From UBA2231 sp964415175 (GTDB lineage Bacteria > Elusimicrobiota > Elusimicrobia > Elusimicrobiales > UBA9959), in NCBI GenBank assembly GCA_964415175.1, contig CAYPYG010000002.1:62001-126000 (forward strand): a stretch of 64,000 nt of DNA, given 5' to 3'. The notes beneath the pieces are model-generated. The model worked only from the letters and a program-made list of their open reading frames with translations. It ran no database searches and was not told the DNA's origin. The number at the start of each line of letters is the position of its first letter. The stretch's first letter is position 1. Positions 34,505-45,535 of the stretch are shown one piece after another. The position numbers and the translations under genes are program-made.

Positions 34505-35104
34505 ATGGAACTCCTGCCTTTCGCTTCCGCGGTCTTCACGCTGGCGCTGGTCATGGACCCGCTGGGCAATATCCCGATGTTCATGTCGGCGCTCAAGGGA
34601 GTGCCGGAGGAACGGCGGCGGCCCGTGATAGCCCGGGAGCTCCTCATCGCGCTCGGCATCATGGTCTTCTTCCTGCTCTTCGGGAAGTACATCGTTTCCT
34701 TTCTCGCCATAGACCTGACCGCGATGTCGGTGGCCGGCGGCATCGTGCTGTTCCTCATCGCCCTGCAGATGATCTTCCCCCGCGGAAATTCCCATTTCGC
34801 CGATAATCCCGGCGGCGAGCCCCTCATCGTCCCGCTGGCGATCCCCCTGGTGGCCGGGCCTTCCGTCCTGACGATGGTGCTGCTGTTCTCCATGCAGGAG
34901 CCCGGGCGCCTGTGGGTCTGGGCCGGGGTGGTCGGCGCGGCCTGGCTGATAAACGCCGCCATCCTGGGAGGCATGTCCGGGCTGCTGTCCCGTCTTCTGG
35001 GCGAACGCGGGCTGCTGGCCATGGAAAAACTGATGGGCATGATACTCATAACCATTTCCGTGCAGATGATAATGACGGGCCTCAAGAAGTTCCTGGCCGC
35101 CTGA
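34505..35104 (+). CDS. MarC family integral membrane protein
   Basis: 199 aa with about six TM helices. Family landmarks: FTLALVMDPLGNIPMFMSAL at the N-terminus, GGIVLFLIALQMIF, VPLAIPLVAGPSVLTMVLL and a C-terminal KLMGMILITISVQMIMTGLK. MarC/UPF0056 proteins are inner-membrane proteins of uncertain transport function. It is likely the first gene of a run with the TPR protein (18 bp gap) and adenosine deaminase. Confidence 0.92.
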   Translation: MELLPFASAVFTLALVMDPLGNIPMFMSALKGVPEERRRPVIARELLIALGIMVFFLLFGKYIVSFLAIDLTAMSVAGGIVLFLIALQMIFPRGNSHFADNPGGEPLIVPLAIPLVAGPSVLTMVLLFSMQEPGRLWVWAGVVGAAWLINAAILGGMSGLLSRLLGERGLLAMEKLMGMILITISVQMIMTGLKKFLAA

Positions 35105-35122
35105 GACAGAAGGAGAGACGAC

Positions 35123-36613
35123 ATGGACCGCATCCGCCTTTTCGCCTTTATTCTTTCCGCCGCGCTGCTCTGCGCCGCGCGCGCGGCGGCGCAGGAGGCC
35201 GGCGATCCCGCCCCGGCCGCCGGGCCGGAGCTCTCGGCCCAGCCGGAGCCGGCCGGAGAGGAGGCGGCCCCGCCGCCGGCTCCCGACGCGCCGGTCCCCG
35301 CCGGGCCCGCAGAAGAAGAACCGGTTCCCGCCCCCGCGGCCACCGAACCCGAGCCGCAGGCCGCCGAGCCGGAGCCGCCGGCCGCCGTCATCGACCCTTC
35401 TCCCTCGGACGAGATCGTCTCGCCGGAGGCCCGGCTCTCCGCGCGCGAAGCGGAATGGGCCTTTCTCAAAGCCGCTTCCGCGGAACAGGACAAGGACATA
35501 ACGCGCATCGTCATGACACAGGTCTCGGGCTGGCTGTCCAGCGGCCCGCTCGATTCGACGGCGGCCGAAGCGCAGCTGCTGAAGGCCGAATTGCGCATCC
35601 GCCTGAAGGATCACCGCGAGGCCGTGGTGGACCTGCTGAAGCAGCTGCAGCTCTATCCCGGCTCGGAGGCCGCCAGGAAAGCGGGCCCGATGCTGGAGGG
35701 GCTGGTCAACGACAAAGCCGACAAGAAGCTCCGGCCTCTGCTCCTGGAGCTGGCCAAACCGTTCAATATGCCGGCCAAGGAAGACAGGATGGCCATGCTT
35801 CTCGGGCGCCTGGCGGCCGGGGCCGGGGACGACTATTACGAGCCGCTCGTGGAGGAGTTCCGCCTTTTCTTCGAGCGCTTCCCTTCCTATCCCGGCCGGG
35901 ACTCGCTGCAGCGCGCGCTGGCCGATTTGCACGCCGGCAGGAAGGAATATACGGCGGCCCGGATCGCCTACGAGAAACTGATAGCGATGCATCCCTCCAC
36001 CGCTCTCATGGCGGGTTCGAAACTGGCCCTGGCCGGACTGCTCGCCGACAGCCTGAAAGAGTACGACCGGGCCATAGAGCTCTACCTGGAGATAACGAAC
36101 TCCTTTCCGGGGACGGACGAAGCCTGGCGTTCCTTCTCGAAACTCCCCGAACTGGCGGAAAAGCAGAAGAAATACGAACTGGCCGTGGAGACCTACGAGA
36201 GGATCCTGACGCTCTACCCGGAAAAAGCCGAAGCCTACGAGGCCTACAGGTCGGCCGCGCGCGTGCTGCGCGAACGCATGAAGAAGCCGGCCGAAGCCGT
36301 GGCCGTGCTGGTGCGCCTGGCCGACAAGTACGGCGGCGAGAAGGGTCACGGGGCCCTTTTCCTGGCCGCCGAGATAACGCGGAAGGATATCAAGGACGCC
36401 GCGGCCGAGGCCGTCCTCTACGATAAGATAATCGCCGAGTACGAGAAGGACGGGCAGGCGCCCGCGGCGATGTACGCCGCCGGCGAGACCTGGGAAAAAG
36501 CGAAGAATTACGACATGGCCCGGCAGTATTACGTGAAACTCGCGGAAAAGTACCGGGACGACAAGCTGGCCGCCAGGGCCCAGAAACGGCTGGACGCCAT
36601 ACTCGGGAAATAA
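35123..36613 (+). CDS. Exported TPR-repeat protein
   Basis: 496 aa. A signal peptide (residues 1-24, FAFILSAALLCAARAAA) is followed by a Pro/Ala/Glu-rich linker (about 25-95). From about 100 onward come helical TPR-like repeats, e.g. AEAQLLKAELRIRLKDHREA, YTAARIAYEKLIAMHPST, YDRAIELYLEITNSFPGTD, YELAVETYERILTLYPEKAE and YDMARQYYVKLAEKYRDD. The repeat style resembles BamD/CpoB-type envelope scaffolds. There are no catalytic motifs; a role in periplasmic protein assembly is inference. AGAAGGAGAG precedes the ATG. Confidence 0.85.
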   Translation: MDRIRLFAFILSAALLCAARAAAQEAGDPAPAAGPELSAQPEPAGEEAAPPPAPDAPVPAGPAEEEPVPAPAATEPEPQAAEPEPPAAVIDPSPSDEIVSPEARLSAREAEWAFLKAASAEQDKDITRIVMTQVSGWLSSGPLDSTAAEAQLLKAELRIRLKDHREAVVDLLKQLQLYPGSEAARKAGPMLEGLVNDKADKKLRPLLLELAKPFNMPAKEDRMAMLLGRLAAGAGDDYYEPLVEEFRLFFERFPSYPGRDSLQRALADLHAGRKEYTAARIAYEKLIAMHPSTALMAGSKLALAGLLADSLKEYDRAIELYLEITNSFPGTDEAWRSFSKLPELAEKQKKYELAVETYERILTLYPEKAEAYEAYRSAARVLRERMKKPAEAVAVLVRLADKYGGEKGHGALFLAAEITRKDIKDAAAEAVLYDKIIAEYEKDGQAPAAMYAAGETWEKAKNYDMARQYYVKLAEKYRDDKLAARAQKRLDAILGK

Positions 36614-36614
36614 G

Positions 36615-37655
36615 GTGGCGGACCCTTTCAGCCGGCCGGTCCCCGGCGGGGAGGTCCGGGCCCTGCCCAAGGCCGAACTGCACCGCCACCTCGAGGGCTG
36701 CGTCTCCGTGCCGTCGATAATACGCCTGGCCACGAAGCACGGTACGCGGCTGCCCTCCTCCGATCCCGCGGAACTGGAACGACTCACCAAACTGAAAACC
36801 CCGATGGGCTCGCTGGACGAGGTGCTGGCGATGTTCTCCATAGCGCAGGCCGCTTTCGCCTCCTACGAAGCCGTCGAGGAGATAACCTGGGAGGCGCTGG
36901 AGACGGCCTTCCGCGGCGAGAATATCCGCCTGCTGGAACTGCGCTTCAGCCCCGACTTCATGCTCGGCGGCAAGGACCTGGACTGGCGCAGGTCTCTGGA
37001 TATAATGGATTCCGTCGTCAGGCGCTTCGAGTCGCGCCATCCCTTCGTCGGCGGGCTCATCGTCATAGCCTCTCGCGGGCTCGGCCTGGCCTCGGCCGAA
37101 CGCACCGCGGAATTCGCCGTCGAAAACCGGAAGAAGGTGATCGGCTTCGACCTGGCCGAGGGGGAGAAGACCTTCCCGGCCCGGCTCTACGCCCCGCTGG
37201 CGAAAAAACTCCGCGCCGCCGGTCTGCCGCTGACCGTGCACAGCGGCGAGGAGGGAGAGTCCGCGCAGGTCAGGGACACGCTGGAACTGCTGCGGCCCGC
37301 GCGCATAGGCCACGGGGTGAAGGCCGCCGAAGACCGCACCGGCCGTACGATGGAGATGCTACGGGAGGCCGGTGTCACCGTCGAGACCAATCCCTGGAGC
37401 AATTACCTCACCCGCGCGGTGGAAAGCCCCGAAAAGCACCCTCTCAAAAAATTCCTGGACGCCGGGCTCAAGTGCTCGATAAGCGCCGACGACCCGGAGA
37501 TACTCGACACCGACCTCGACCGCGAGTACGCGCTGGCGCTGGGCCCGCTGGACCTGACCCGCGCGGACCTCGATCTCTGCCGCCGTTACGCGGTCGAAGG
37601 TTCTTTCCTGGACCTGGACCGCCGCCGGCAGGCCGCCAAAGAACTGGGCTTCTGA
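36615..37655 (+). CDS. add: Adenosine deaminase family protein
   Basis: 346 aa from GTG 36615, one base after the upstream stop. Metal and catalytic motifs: AELHRHLEG (HxH), VHSGEEGE (His and catalytic Glu), ARIGHGVKA and SADDPEI (Asp-Asp). It deaminates adenosine (or adenine or a related aminopurine) to the inosine form in purine salvage. HSGE and SADDP replace the more common HAGE and NTDDP, so the exact substrate may differ. Confidence 0.9.
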   Translation: MADPFSRPVPGGEVRALPKAELHRHLEGCVSVPSIIRLATKHGTRLPSSDPAELERLTKLKTPMGSLDEVLAMFSIAQAAFASYEAVEEITWEALETAFRGENIRLLELRFSPDFMLGGKDLDWRRSLDIMDSVVRRFESRHPFVGGLIVIASRGLGLASAERTAEFAVENRKKVIGFDLAEGEKTFPARLYAPLAKKLRAAGLPLTVHSGEEGESAQVRDTLELLRPARIGHGVKAAEDRTGRTMEMLREAGVTVETNPWSNYLTRAVESPEKHPLKKFLDAGLKCSISADDPEILDTDLDREYALALGPLDLTRADLDLCRRYAVEGSFLDLDRRRQAAKELGF

Positions 37656-37680
37656 GCCCTGCCTTCCCGGCGGCGGCATT

Positions 37681-37689
37681 TGATAGAAT
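37681..37689 (+). promoter_or_regulatory. Extended -10 promoter of the antiporter gene
   Basis: TGATAGAAT ends exactly 6 nt before the ATG at 37696. Confidence 0.6.
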
Positions 37690-37695
37690 TTACAT

Positions 37696-39174
37696 ATGAT
37701 AGCGGCGGAATATTTCATACTGGCGGCCTGCGTGCTGCTGGCCGTGAGCGTGCTGGCCAGCAAGGCTTCCGGCAAGATGGGCCTGCCGGCGCTGCTCATC
37801 TTCATCTTCATCGGCATGCTGGCTGGTTCCGAAGGGATCGGCGGCGTGCATTTCGACAACGCTCCGCTGGCCAAGACCGCGGGCGTGGTGGCCCTTTCCG
37901 TCATACTTTTTTACGGCGGACTCAGCACCGACCTGAAAGCCGTGAGGCCGGCGCTTAAAGAGGGCGTGACGCTGGCTGTAATGGGTACGCTGTTGACGGC
38001 GCTGGTGGTGGGCCTGGCCGCGCATTTCGTCCTGGGCCTGGGCCTTGAAACCGGCCTGCTGATCGGCGCCATAATCTCGTCCACCGACGCGGCCGCGGTC
38101 TTCTCGGTGCTGCGCGCACGCGGCGTGCACATAAGGCCCGGCCTGCGCGGCCTGCTGGAACTCGAGTCCGGCAGCAACGACCCCACCGCGGTCTTCCTGA
38201 CCGTGGGGATGATAGGGGTCGTTGTCTCGGGCGGCGGCGCCTACTGGCGCCTGCTGCCCGCCTTCCTGGGGGAGATGATCATCGGCGCGGCCGTGGGTTG
38301 GGCCATGGCGCGGGCGACCATATACGCCATAAACAGGATGGACCTCGATTACGAGGGTCTCTACCCGGTCTTTACGTTGGCGCTGGTCATAATCACCTAC
38401 TACCTCACTTCGCTGATAAAGGGCAATGGTTTTCTTTCCGTTTACGCGGCGGGGCTGGTCATGGCCGGCCGGGGCTTCCTGCATAAGAAGCCGCTGATCT
38501 ACTTCCACGAGGGCGTGGCCTGGCTGATGCAGATAGCGATGTTCCTCACGCTGGGATTGCTCGTTTTCCCGTCGCAGCTGGCGCCCGTGGCCGGCAGCGG
38601 CCTGCTGATCTCCTTCGTCCTTATCTTCATCGCCAGGCCGCTGGCGGTCTTCCTCCTTCTGGCGCCTTTCCGGACCCCTCTCAACGAGAAACTGTTTATT
38701 TCCTGGGTCGGCCTGCGCGGCGCCGCGCCCATCATCCTGGCCACCTTCCCGCTGATAGCGGGACTCGAGGGCTCCGGTTATATCTTCAACATCGTCTTTT
38801 TCTGCGTGCTGGCCTCGGCCCTCCTGCAGGGTTCCACTATACCGCTGGCGGCCCGGCTGCTGGGGCTGGAAGTGCCGCCGGCCGAGGCCAGGGTGGCGCC
38901 GCTCTCGCTCGAGGACGGCTTCGACATCAACGCCCAGATGAGCGAGCTCATCGTGCCGGCCGGCAGCTACGCCGCGGGCAAAAAACTTTTCGAGCTCGGC
39001 GTCCCGAGGGAAGTCCTGGTCGTGATGATATACAGGGATTCCAGGTACCTTATACCGAGCGGCGAGACGGATATCGAGGCCGGCGACATCCTCATCTCGC
39101 TCGGCGAGGGTCCCGCGCTGCAGACCCTCAAGACCATACTCGCTTCCGGTCCCGCCGACGCCGCGGCGGCATGA
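37696..39174 (+). CDS. CPA1-type K+(Na+)/H+ antiporter with TrkA-C domain
   Basis: 492 aa. About 12-13 TM helices span residues 5-395, with FIGMLAGSEGIGGVHF, VILFYGGLSTDL, the ion-binding region LIGAIISSTDAAAVFSVLR, LELESGSNDPTAVFLT and SWVGLRGAAPIILATFP. These are NhaP2/CvrA (YcgO) signatures. The C-terminal 90 residues form a TrkA-C-like regulatory domain (AQMSELIVPAGSYAAGKKL, ETDIEAGDILISLGEG). Together they predict cytoplasmic K+ or Na+ export in exchange for protons. It overlaps the MFS gene by ATGA. Confidence 0.92.
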   Translation: MIAAEYFILAACVLLAVSVLASKASGKMGLPALLIFIFIGMLAGSEGIGGVHFDNAPLAKTAGVVALSVILFYGGLSTDLKAVRPALKEGVTLAVMGTLLTALVVGLAAHFVLGLGLETGLLIGAIISSTDAAAVFSVLRARGVHIRPGLRGLLELESGSNDPTAVFLTVGMIGVVVSGGGAYWRLLPAFLGEMIIGAAVGWAMARATIYAINRMDLDYEGLYPVFTLALVIITYYLTSLIKGNGFLSVYAAGLVMAGRGFLHKKPLIYFHEGVAWLMQIAMFLTLGLLVFPSQLAPVAGSGLLISFVLIFIARPLAVFLLLAPFRTPLNEKLFISWVGLRGAAPIILATFPLIAGLEGSGYIFNIVFFCVLASALLQGSTIPLAARLLGLEVPPAEARVAPLSLEDGFDINAQMSELIVPAGSYAAGKKLFELGVPREVLVVMIYRDSRYLIPSGETDIEAGDILISLGEGPALQTLKTILASGPADAAAA

Positions 39175-40385
39175 CCGCCCGCCTCCTGTCGCGCTGGCGC
39201 GCGGCCGACCCCGCCTTCAGGGCCTTCCTGCTGGGCGTGCTGCTTTTCGGCGTCAACGCCGGCGTGCTGTCGGCGGCCTTCAACAACTATCTCAACGACA
39301 CCTTCAGCCTGACCTCGGGCCAGCGCGGCTTCCTCGAATTCCCGCGCGAGCTGCCGGGCTTCCTCGTCGTCTTCATGGCCGGCCTGCTGGCCGCGGTCCC
39401 GGTGCGGCGCTGGGCCGTGATGACCAGCCTGCTGACCGCCGCGGGCGTGGCCGGGCTGGCTTTCCTGTCGCCGACGTACCACCTGATGCTCGTCTGGATG
39501 CTGGTCTGGAGTTCCGGCAGCCATCTCTTCATGACGGTGGAGAGCGTGATGGGCCTGCGCTTCTCCAAAGAGGGCGGGCAGGGCCGGCGGCTGGGACAGA
39601 TAAGCGGCGTGACCAATTTCGCCGCGATAGCGGGCGCCGGGGCCGTCTGGCTGCTGGCGCGTTCGGCCGGCCCCTGGCTCTACAGGGCGGCTTTCCTCTT
39701 CGCCGCGCTCGCTTCCGTCGCCGCGGCCTTCCTGTTCGCGCGCATCCCCGCGTCCGACGAGGACCGCGCGCCGCGCGGGCGGCGCTTCGTCATCAAGCGG
39801 CGGTACAAGTGGTACTACCTGCTCAATATCCTCTTCGGCGCGCGCAAGCAGATCTTCCTGACCTTCGCGCCGTGGGTGCTGGTCACCGTCTACGGCGCGA
39901 GCCCGGCGCTCATGGCCGCTCTCGCGATGGCGGCCGCGGCGGCCGGCGTGGTCTTCCGGCAGGCCTTCGGCGAGCTGACCGACCGGGTGGGAGAGCGCCG
40001 GATGTTCATCGGGGACGCCCTCATACTGCTGGGCATCTGCGCCGGCTTCGCCTTCTCCTCGTTCCGGCCGCTGCTCTACTTCCTCTTCGTGCTCGACAAC
40101 CTGATGTTCGCCACGCGCATAGCGCGCACGACCTACCTCAACCGCATCGCGGAGGCGAAGGCCGACATCGCCCCTACCATCTCCTTCGGCATCACGATAG
40201 ACCACGCCGTCTCGATGACGATACCGGCGGCCGGCGGCCTGCTCTGGGCCGCCTGCGGCTACAGGTCGGTCTTCGTCGCCGCCTCGCTGCTCGCCGTAGC
40301 CGGCCTGCTGGCCGCGCTCGCCATCGACGACGGGCGCCGGAAGAAGGCGGCGCCGTCCGCCCCGGTCCCGGTCATGCCCGACTGA
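39171..40385 (+). CDS. Major facilitator superfamily transporter
   Basis: 404 aa with about 12 TM helices, for example LLGVLLFGVNAGVLSAAFNNY and ELPGFLVVFMAGLLAAVPVR; in the second half MAALAMAAAAAGVVFRQAFG and GVGERRMFIGDALILLG-like loops. The central cytoplasmic loop is basic (RRFVIKRRYKW). Substrate unknown. It starts in the antiporter's stop (ATGA). Confidence 0.85.
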   Translation: MTARLLSRWRAADPAFRAFLLGVLLFGVNAGVLSAAFNNYLNDTFSLTSGQRGFLEFPRELPGFLVVFMAGLLAAVPVRRWAVMTSLLTAAGVAGLAFLSPTYHLMLVWMLVWSSGSHLFMTVESVMGLRFSKEGGQGRRLGQISGVTNFAAIAGAGAVWLLARSAGPWLYRAAFLFAALASVAAAFLFARIPASDEDRAPRGRRFVIKRRYKWYYLLNILFGARKQIFLTFAPWVLVTVYGASPALMAALAMAAAAAGVVFRQAFGELTDRVGERRMFIGDALILLGICAGFAFSSFRPLLYFLFVLDNLMFATRIARTTYLNRIAEAKADIAPTISFGITIDHAVSMTIPAAGGLLWAACGYRSVFVAASLLAVAGLLAALAIDDGRRKKAAPSAPVPVMPD

Positions 40386-40462
40386 GGCCCGGCCGCGGGT
40401 ATCGCCGCGCCCCCTATTTTTGGGATAATTTAGGGCACATTACCGGGCTCAAGGATATAATC

Positions 40463-42154
<1,692 letters not shown>

Positions 42155-42173
42155 GAGCGGGTCCGGGAGGGGT

Positions 42174-42716
42174 TTACCTGCCCGGGCCTTCGCAGTAGTT
42201 CATCAGTCCGGCGGCCGCGCGTTCGATGCGGGCCCTGTTCCGCTTGGGACATTTTTCGGTGATCAGCGCTCCCAGGGTCTTCCTGGCCTCGGGCGCGAGG
42301 TTCGGCGGTTTCATCGCCTTGGCGTAGGCGGAGAACTCCTCATAGGAAGAGCCCCGCTTGGGCAGAACGTTCTTCATGTGCGCCCTGTAGCGCTCCCGGA
42401 TCTCCAGGAACTGCCGGTTCACCTCGGCGGGGTCGCTGCCGGGGCCCGAAAGGGCCTCCAGGAGGTCCAGGTTCTCCTCTATGTCCTGCACGAACCTGGG
42501 AGAGGCGCAGAGTATCGCGACGAGCGGTTCCCCTCCCGCGCGCACTCCCTCCGGGGTCGAGACGGTCTTTCCCCTGTTAGCGAAACGGGCGCTGGCCTTG
42601 GCCGCCGCCTCTTCGGCGTCCGCGCGTTTTTTCTTCGCGGCCTCCTTGTCGATTATCTGTTCGCAGCCCGCGCACAGGAAGGCCGCCGCCGCGATAAGGA
42701 TGAGGTTCTTTTTCAT
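42174..42716 (-). CDS. Hypothetical lipoprotein
   Basis: 180 aa. An N-terminal KKNLILIAAAAFLCAGC signal ends in a plausible lipobox with Cys18. A charged Lys/Ala/Glu coiled stretch (about 24-48) follows, then a helical domain with two further Cys near the C-terminus (EKCPKRN, MNYCEGPG). I recognise no family. It follows the pilin-like gene by 54 bp on the same strand with a GGAG site, so co-expression is likely. Confidence 0.75.
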   Translation of the reverse strand: MKKNLILIAAAAFLCAGCEQIIDKEAAKKKRADAEEAAAKASARFANRGKTVSTPEGVRAGGEPLVAILCASPRFVQDIEENLDLLEALSGPGSDPAEVNRQFLEIRERYRAHMKNVLPKRGSSYEEFSAYAKAMKPPNLAPEARKTLGALITEKCPKRNRARIERAAAGLMNYCEGPGR

Positions 42717-42770
42717 TTCAGGCTCCAGGGTCGGTCCGCCCCGGACGCGGGGCGGAGAAAGTTACTCCGG

Positions 42771-43205
42771 TCAGATCAGGTCCAGCACGCAGTTGGCCTG
42801 GGTGCAGGAGAGTTCCCCGGTATTGATATCGTGGATTATCACGTACTGGCCGTAGGCGGCCGGCGCGGCGGGGGCGGCTTTCCTGACGGCGTAGATGGTC
42901 CCGTCGTCGTCCAGGGAATAAGAGAAGGCGCGCTGCTCGCATTCGGCCGTCCCGGCGCAGGTATTGCCCGACGGGTCCTGGAACGTGATGTCCAGCAGGT
43001 CCCAGTTGTTGGTGTAGACGCCGTTCTTCGCCATCGCGCGCGACTGCGAGGCTTTGACCGAGGCGAACATGCTTTTCGCTTCCGCCACGCGCGTCCGCTC
43101 CACCACTTTGAAGTACTGCGGGATCGCGGCCGACGCGAGGATGCCTATTATCAGGACCACCACCAGCAGTTCTATCAGCGTAAAACCGTCTTTTTTCGGA
43201 TCCAT
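42771..43205 (-). CDS. Type IV pilin-like / pseudopilin protein
   Basis: 144 aa from ATG 43205. The prepilin signature DGFTLIELLVVVLIIGILAS has a very short leader (MDPKKDG), Phe at +1 and Glu at +5 after the predicted peptidase cleavage, then a hydrophobic helix. The globular part has four Cys, two near NTCAGTAECEQ and two near LSCTQANC, suggesting disulfides. It is a subunit of a type IV pilus or type II secretion pseudopilus. PilT is 22 kb away. Confidence 0.92.
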   Translation of the reverse strand: MDPKKDGFTLIELLVVVLIIGILASAAIPQYFKVVERTRVAEAKSMFASVKASQSRAMAKNGVYTNNWDLLDITFQDPSGNTCAGTAECEQRAFSYSLDDDGTIYAVRKAAPAAPAAYGQYVIIHDINTGELSCTQANCVLDLI

Positions 43206-43319
43206 AGATCTCCAGATCTCCCGGCGCCGGCAGGACCGGCGCGTACTCCCGAACCCCTGAACCCAAAGGTTACAAAAAGCGCCGGTCAATTTCAAGGGGC
43301 CGGGGTCCCCGCATTTTAG

Positions 43320-43325
43320 TATCAT
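43320..43325 (+). promoter_or_regulatory. Weak -10 upstream of the AlaX-like gene
   Basis: TATCAT ends 7 nt before the ATG at 43333; the spacing fits the window's pattern but the TG extension is absent. Confidence 0.35.
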
Positions 43326-43332
43326 CTGGGAA

Positions 43333-43773
43333 ATGAAAGATTACTCCGATCCCCGGATGCATACGGCCGAGCACCTGCTCAACGCGGCCATGGTCCGGCT
43401 GTTCGGCGGCAGGCGGGCTTTCAGTTCCCATATCGAGAAGAGGAAGTCCAAGTGCGACTACCGTTTCGGGCGCGACCTGACGGAGGCCGAGCGGGCGGAA
43501 CTGGAGCGCCTGGTCAACGAGGCGATCGGGGCGGACCTGCCGGTGACCGGGGAATTCCTGCCCAGGGAAGAGGCGGCGGCGAAGTTCGACCTCGGCCGGC
43601 TGCCCGAAGGCGCGGCGGGGGATACTCTCCGCGTGGTGAAAGTGGGGGACTACGACGCCTGCCCCTGTATAGGCGTCCACGTAAAGACTACCGGCGAGAT
43701 AGGCGGCTTCCGCGTGATCTCCACGGGTTTCGCGGACGGCGTCCTGCGGATACGGTTCAAGCTCGCGGATTAG
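43333..43773 (+). CDS. AlaX-type alanyl-tRNA editing protein
   Basis: 146 aa, corresponding to the second additional domain (editing domain) of AlaRS/ThrRS as a free protein. Zinc ligands: HTAEHLL (HxxxH) and CPCIGVH (CxxxH). Such proteins deacylate misacylated Ser- or Gly-tRNA-Ala in trans. This short form lacks the N-terminal beta domain of longer AlaX proteins. The gene is divergent from the pilin-like gene. Confidence 0.87.
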   Translation: MKDYSDPRMHTAEHLLNAAMVRLFGGRRAFSSHIEKRKSKCDYRFGRDLTEAERAELERLVNEAIGADLPVTGEFLPREEAAAKFDLGRLPEGAAGDTLRVVKVGDYDACPCIGVHVKTTGEIGGFRVISTGFADGVLRIRFKLAD

Positions 43774-43788
43774 CGGCTGGAGGGGAAT

Positions 43789-45519
43789 ATGGGGATAAGG
43801 GGTTTTGCGGCGGTAATTTTATTGCTGGCCGATGTCGGGCAGGCCCGCGCGTGCCGCGAAACCACGGACTGGGACGTCCTTCCCGATCTCAATGAAATAA
43901 ACTTCACCGCCGCCAGCGTAGGCTTTGCCGACCCGGGCGGCATTTATTTTATATTCGACAGAAAAACGCGTTCGTTCTCACTGGTTAACGGGGACGAGTA
44001 CCGTCGCCTTATGACCGGTTCCGCCGGGCCGGTCCGCAAAGAGGGAGAGGCCGGGGTCGCCCTGCTCCCGGTCTCGGACGGGACGGTCCTCGAGACCGGC
44101 GACGCGTACTGCTCCGAGGGACAGGACCAGAAGCACTGGCTTAAACGGGCGGGCAAGCCGCTTAAAGACCAGGTCCGGCCCTGCGCCAGCATATCGGCCG
44201 CGGAGATAGAGGGAGGGGCTCTCTGGCTGGGAACGCGGAGGGATGGGGAATGCGGGGAGTGGCCCGCCGACGGCATAGTGGTGCAGTCGCTGGGCGACGG
44301 TTCGCTCGTGCGGAATATTTCGCGCAAAGAGGGGCTCAGCGGTGACCTGGTCCGCGCCATAAGGGCCGACCCCTTCGCCGCGCGCGTGTGGGCTGCGACG
44401 CACCTGGGCATTTCAGAGCTTTCGGCCGACGGGGAGGTCCTCTCCTCGTGGTATCTTTACGAGGACTACGATAAGGATACCGGTCTGCCCGCCGTCATGG
44501 TCAGCACGGCCCCGAGGCGCACGAATTTTCTGGCGGTATTCCAGCGGAAACTGGGGCCGAAGGATTCCGCCGGGTTCGCCGCGGCCGTGAAGAAGATACC
44601 GCCGGAACTGAGGGACTGCCTGGGTCCGGACGGCCGCCGCTGGGACTGCCGTCACGGTCAGATCGGCGACAGCGACCGCTTTCTGCCCGCAGAGTTCAAC
44701 GCGCTCATCCCGTTCGTAGTCGAGGCCGCCGATTTCTCTCCCGACAATGTCTGGATGACGTACTTCCGTCTCTGCATGTTCGGGGACGAAGGCGTCGCCG
44801 GGCTACTGGCGGAGAAGTACGCCGACAAAGCGGTCGCGACCAGGACCGGCAGCCTCGCGACGAGCTGCTTCTATGATTACCGTCAGGCTGGGCTGCTGAA
44901 GGAGAAGCCGTCGGATGAGACCGTCAAAGCCGCGCTCGGCCGCGTGAGCAGGGCGTTGGCCCTGCTCAGCACGCTGGGACCGGACGGCGACCACATGAAG
45001 ATATTCGAGGCGCATGGAGTCGCGGTGGAAGGCGCGGACGCGCTGGCCGAAATAGGCAGTCTTAAAGGGATAGAACTTCTCAACCGCTATTTCATCCGCT
45101 CAAAAGGCGGTGTCGACAACCCCGACGCGCTGATGTTCGACGGCGCGGCGCAGCGGCTGCATTACCGGGACGAATTCCTGCCCGGGGCGATGGCCGGGAT
45201 CGAGAAGTTCTACGGCGCACCGATCGTGCAGGGCTGTATGTTCCTCGATATGACGTACCCGGACGGAACGAGGAAGAACCGGCTCGGCGCGGCCCAACTG
45301 AGATCGCTGATCATAGCCGTAGAGAACGCGGCGCACCCGGAATATATCCCGCATCAGCCTTCCCAGGCCGAAGGGGCTTACAGCGCATGCCGGCAGGCCG
45401 CGGTATCGCAGATGAAGGACGCCGCCGTGAAAGAGGAATTTTACAGGTCGGTCTATCCGGCGCTTTCCCCCGCGCAAAAAAAAGCGGCGGACCTGCTCGC
45501 CGCTGGTCTGCCGATGTAG
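43789..45519 (+). CDS. Hypothetical secreted protein with partial propeller-like motif
   Basis: 576 aa. A signal peptide (residues 1-20, GFAAVILLLADVGQA) precedes a Cys-containing mature part. Residues about 140-215 include ALWLGTRRDG and ISRKEGLSGDLVRAIRADPF followed by VWAATHLGISELSADG, reminiscent of ligand-binding (Reg_prop) propeller blades. The C-terminal half is helical with scattered Cys and no catalytic motif. GGAGGGGAAT precedes the ATG. Function unknown. Confidence 0.7.
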   Translation: MGIRGFAAVILLLADVGQARACRETTDWDVLPDLNEINFTAASVGFADPGGIYFIFDRKTRSFSLVNGDEYRRLMTGSAGPVRKEGEAGVALLPVSDGTVLETGDAYCSEGQDQKHWLKRAGKPLKDQVRPCASISAAEIEGGALWLGTRRDGECGEWPADGIVVQSLGDGSLVRNISRKEGLSGDLVRAIRADPFAARVWAATHLGISELSADGEVLSSWYLYEDYDKDTGLPAVMVSTAPRRTNFLAVFQRKLGPKDSAGFAAAVKKIPPELRDCLGPDGRRWDCRHGQIGDSDRFLPAEFNALIPFVVEAADFSPDNVWMTYFRLCMFGDEGVAGLLAEKYADKAVATRTGSLATSCFYDYRQAGLLKEKPSDETVKAALGRVSRALALLSTLGPDGDHMKIFEAHGVAVEGADALAEIGSLKGIELLNRYFIRSKGGVDNPDALMFDGAAQRLHYRDEFLPGAMAGIEKFYGAPIVQGCMFLDMTYPDGTRKNRLGAAQLRSLIIAVENAAHPEYIPHQPSQAEGAYSACRQAAVSQMKDAAVKEEFYRSVYPALSPAQKKAADLLAAGLPM

Positions 45520-45535
45520 GGGACAACTCGGGATA

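Noticed and set aside
34322..36841. 839-codon minus-strand frame opposite marC, the TPR gene and add
   Set aside because: Spans three well-supported plus-strand genes and a terminator; composition is shadow-like.
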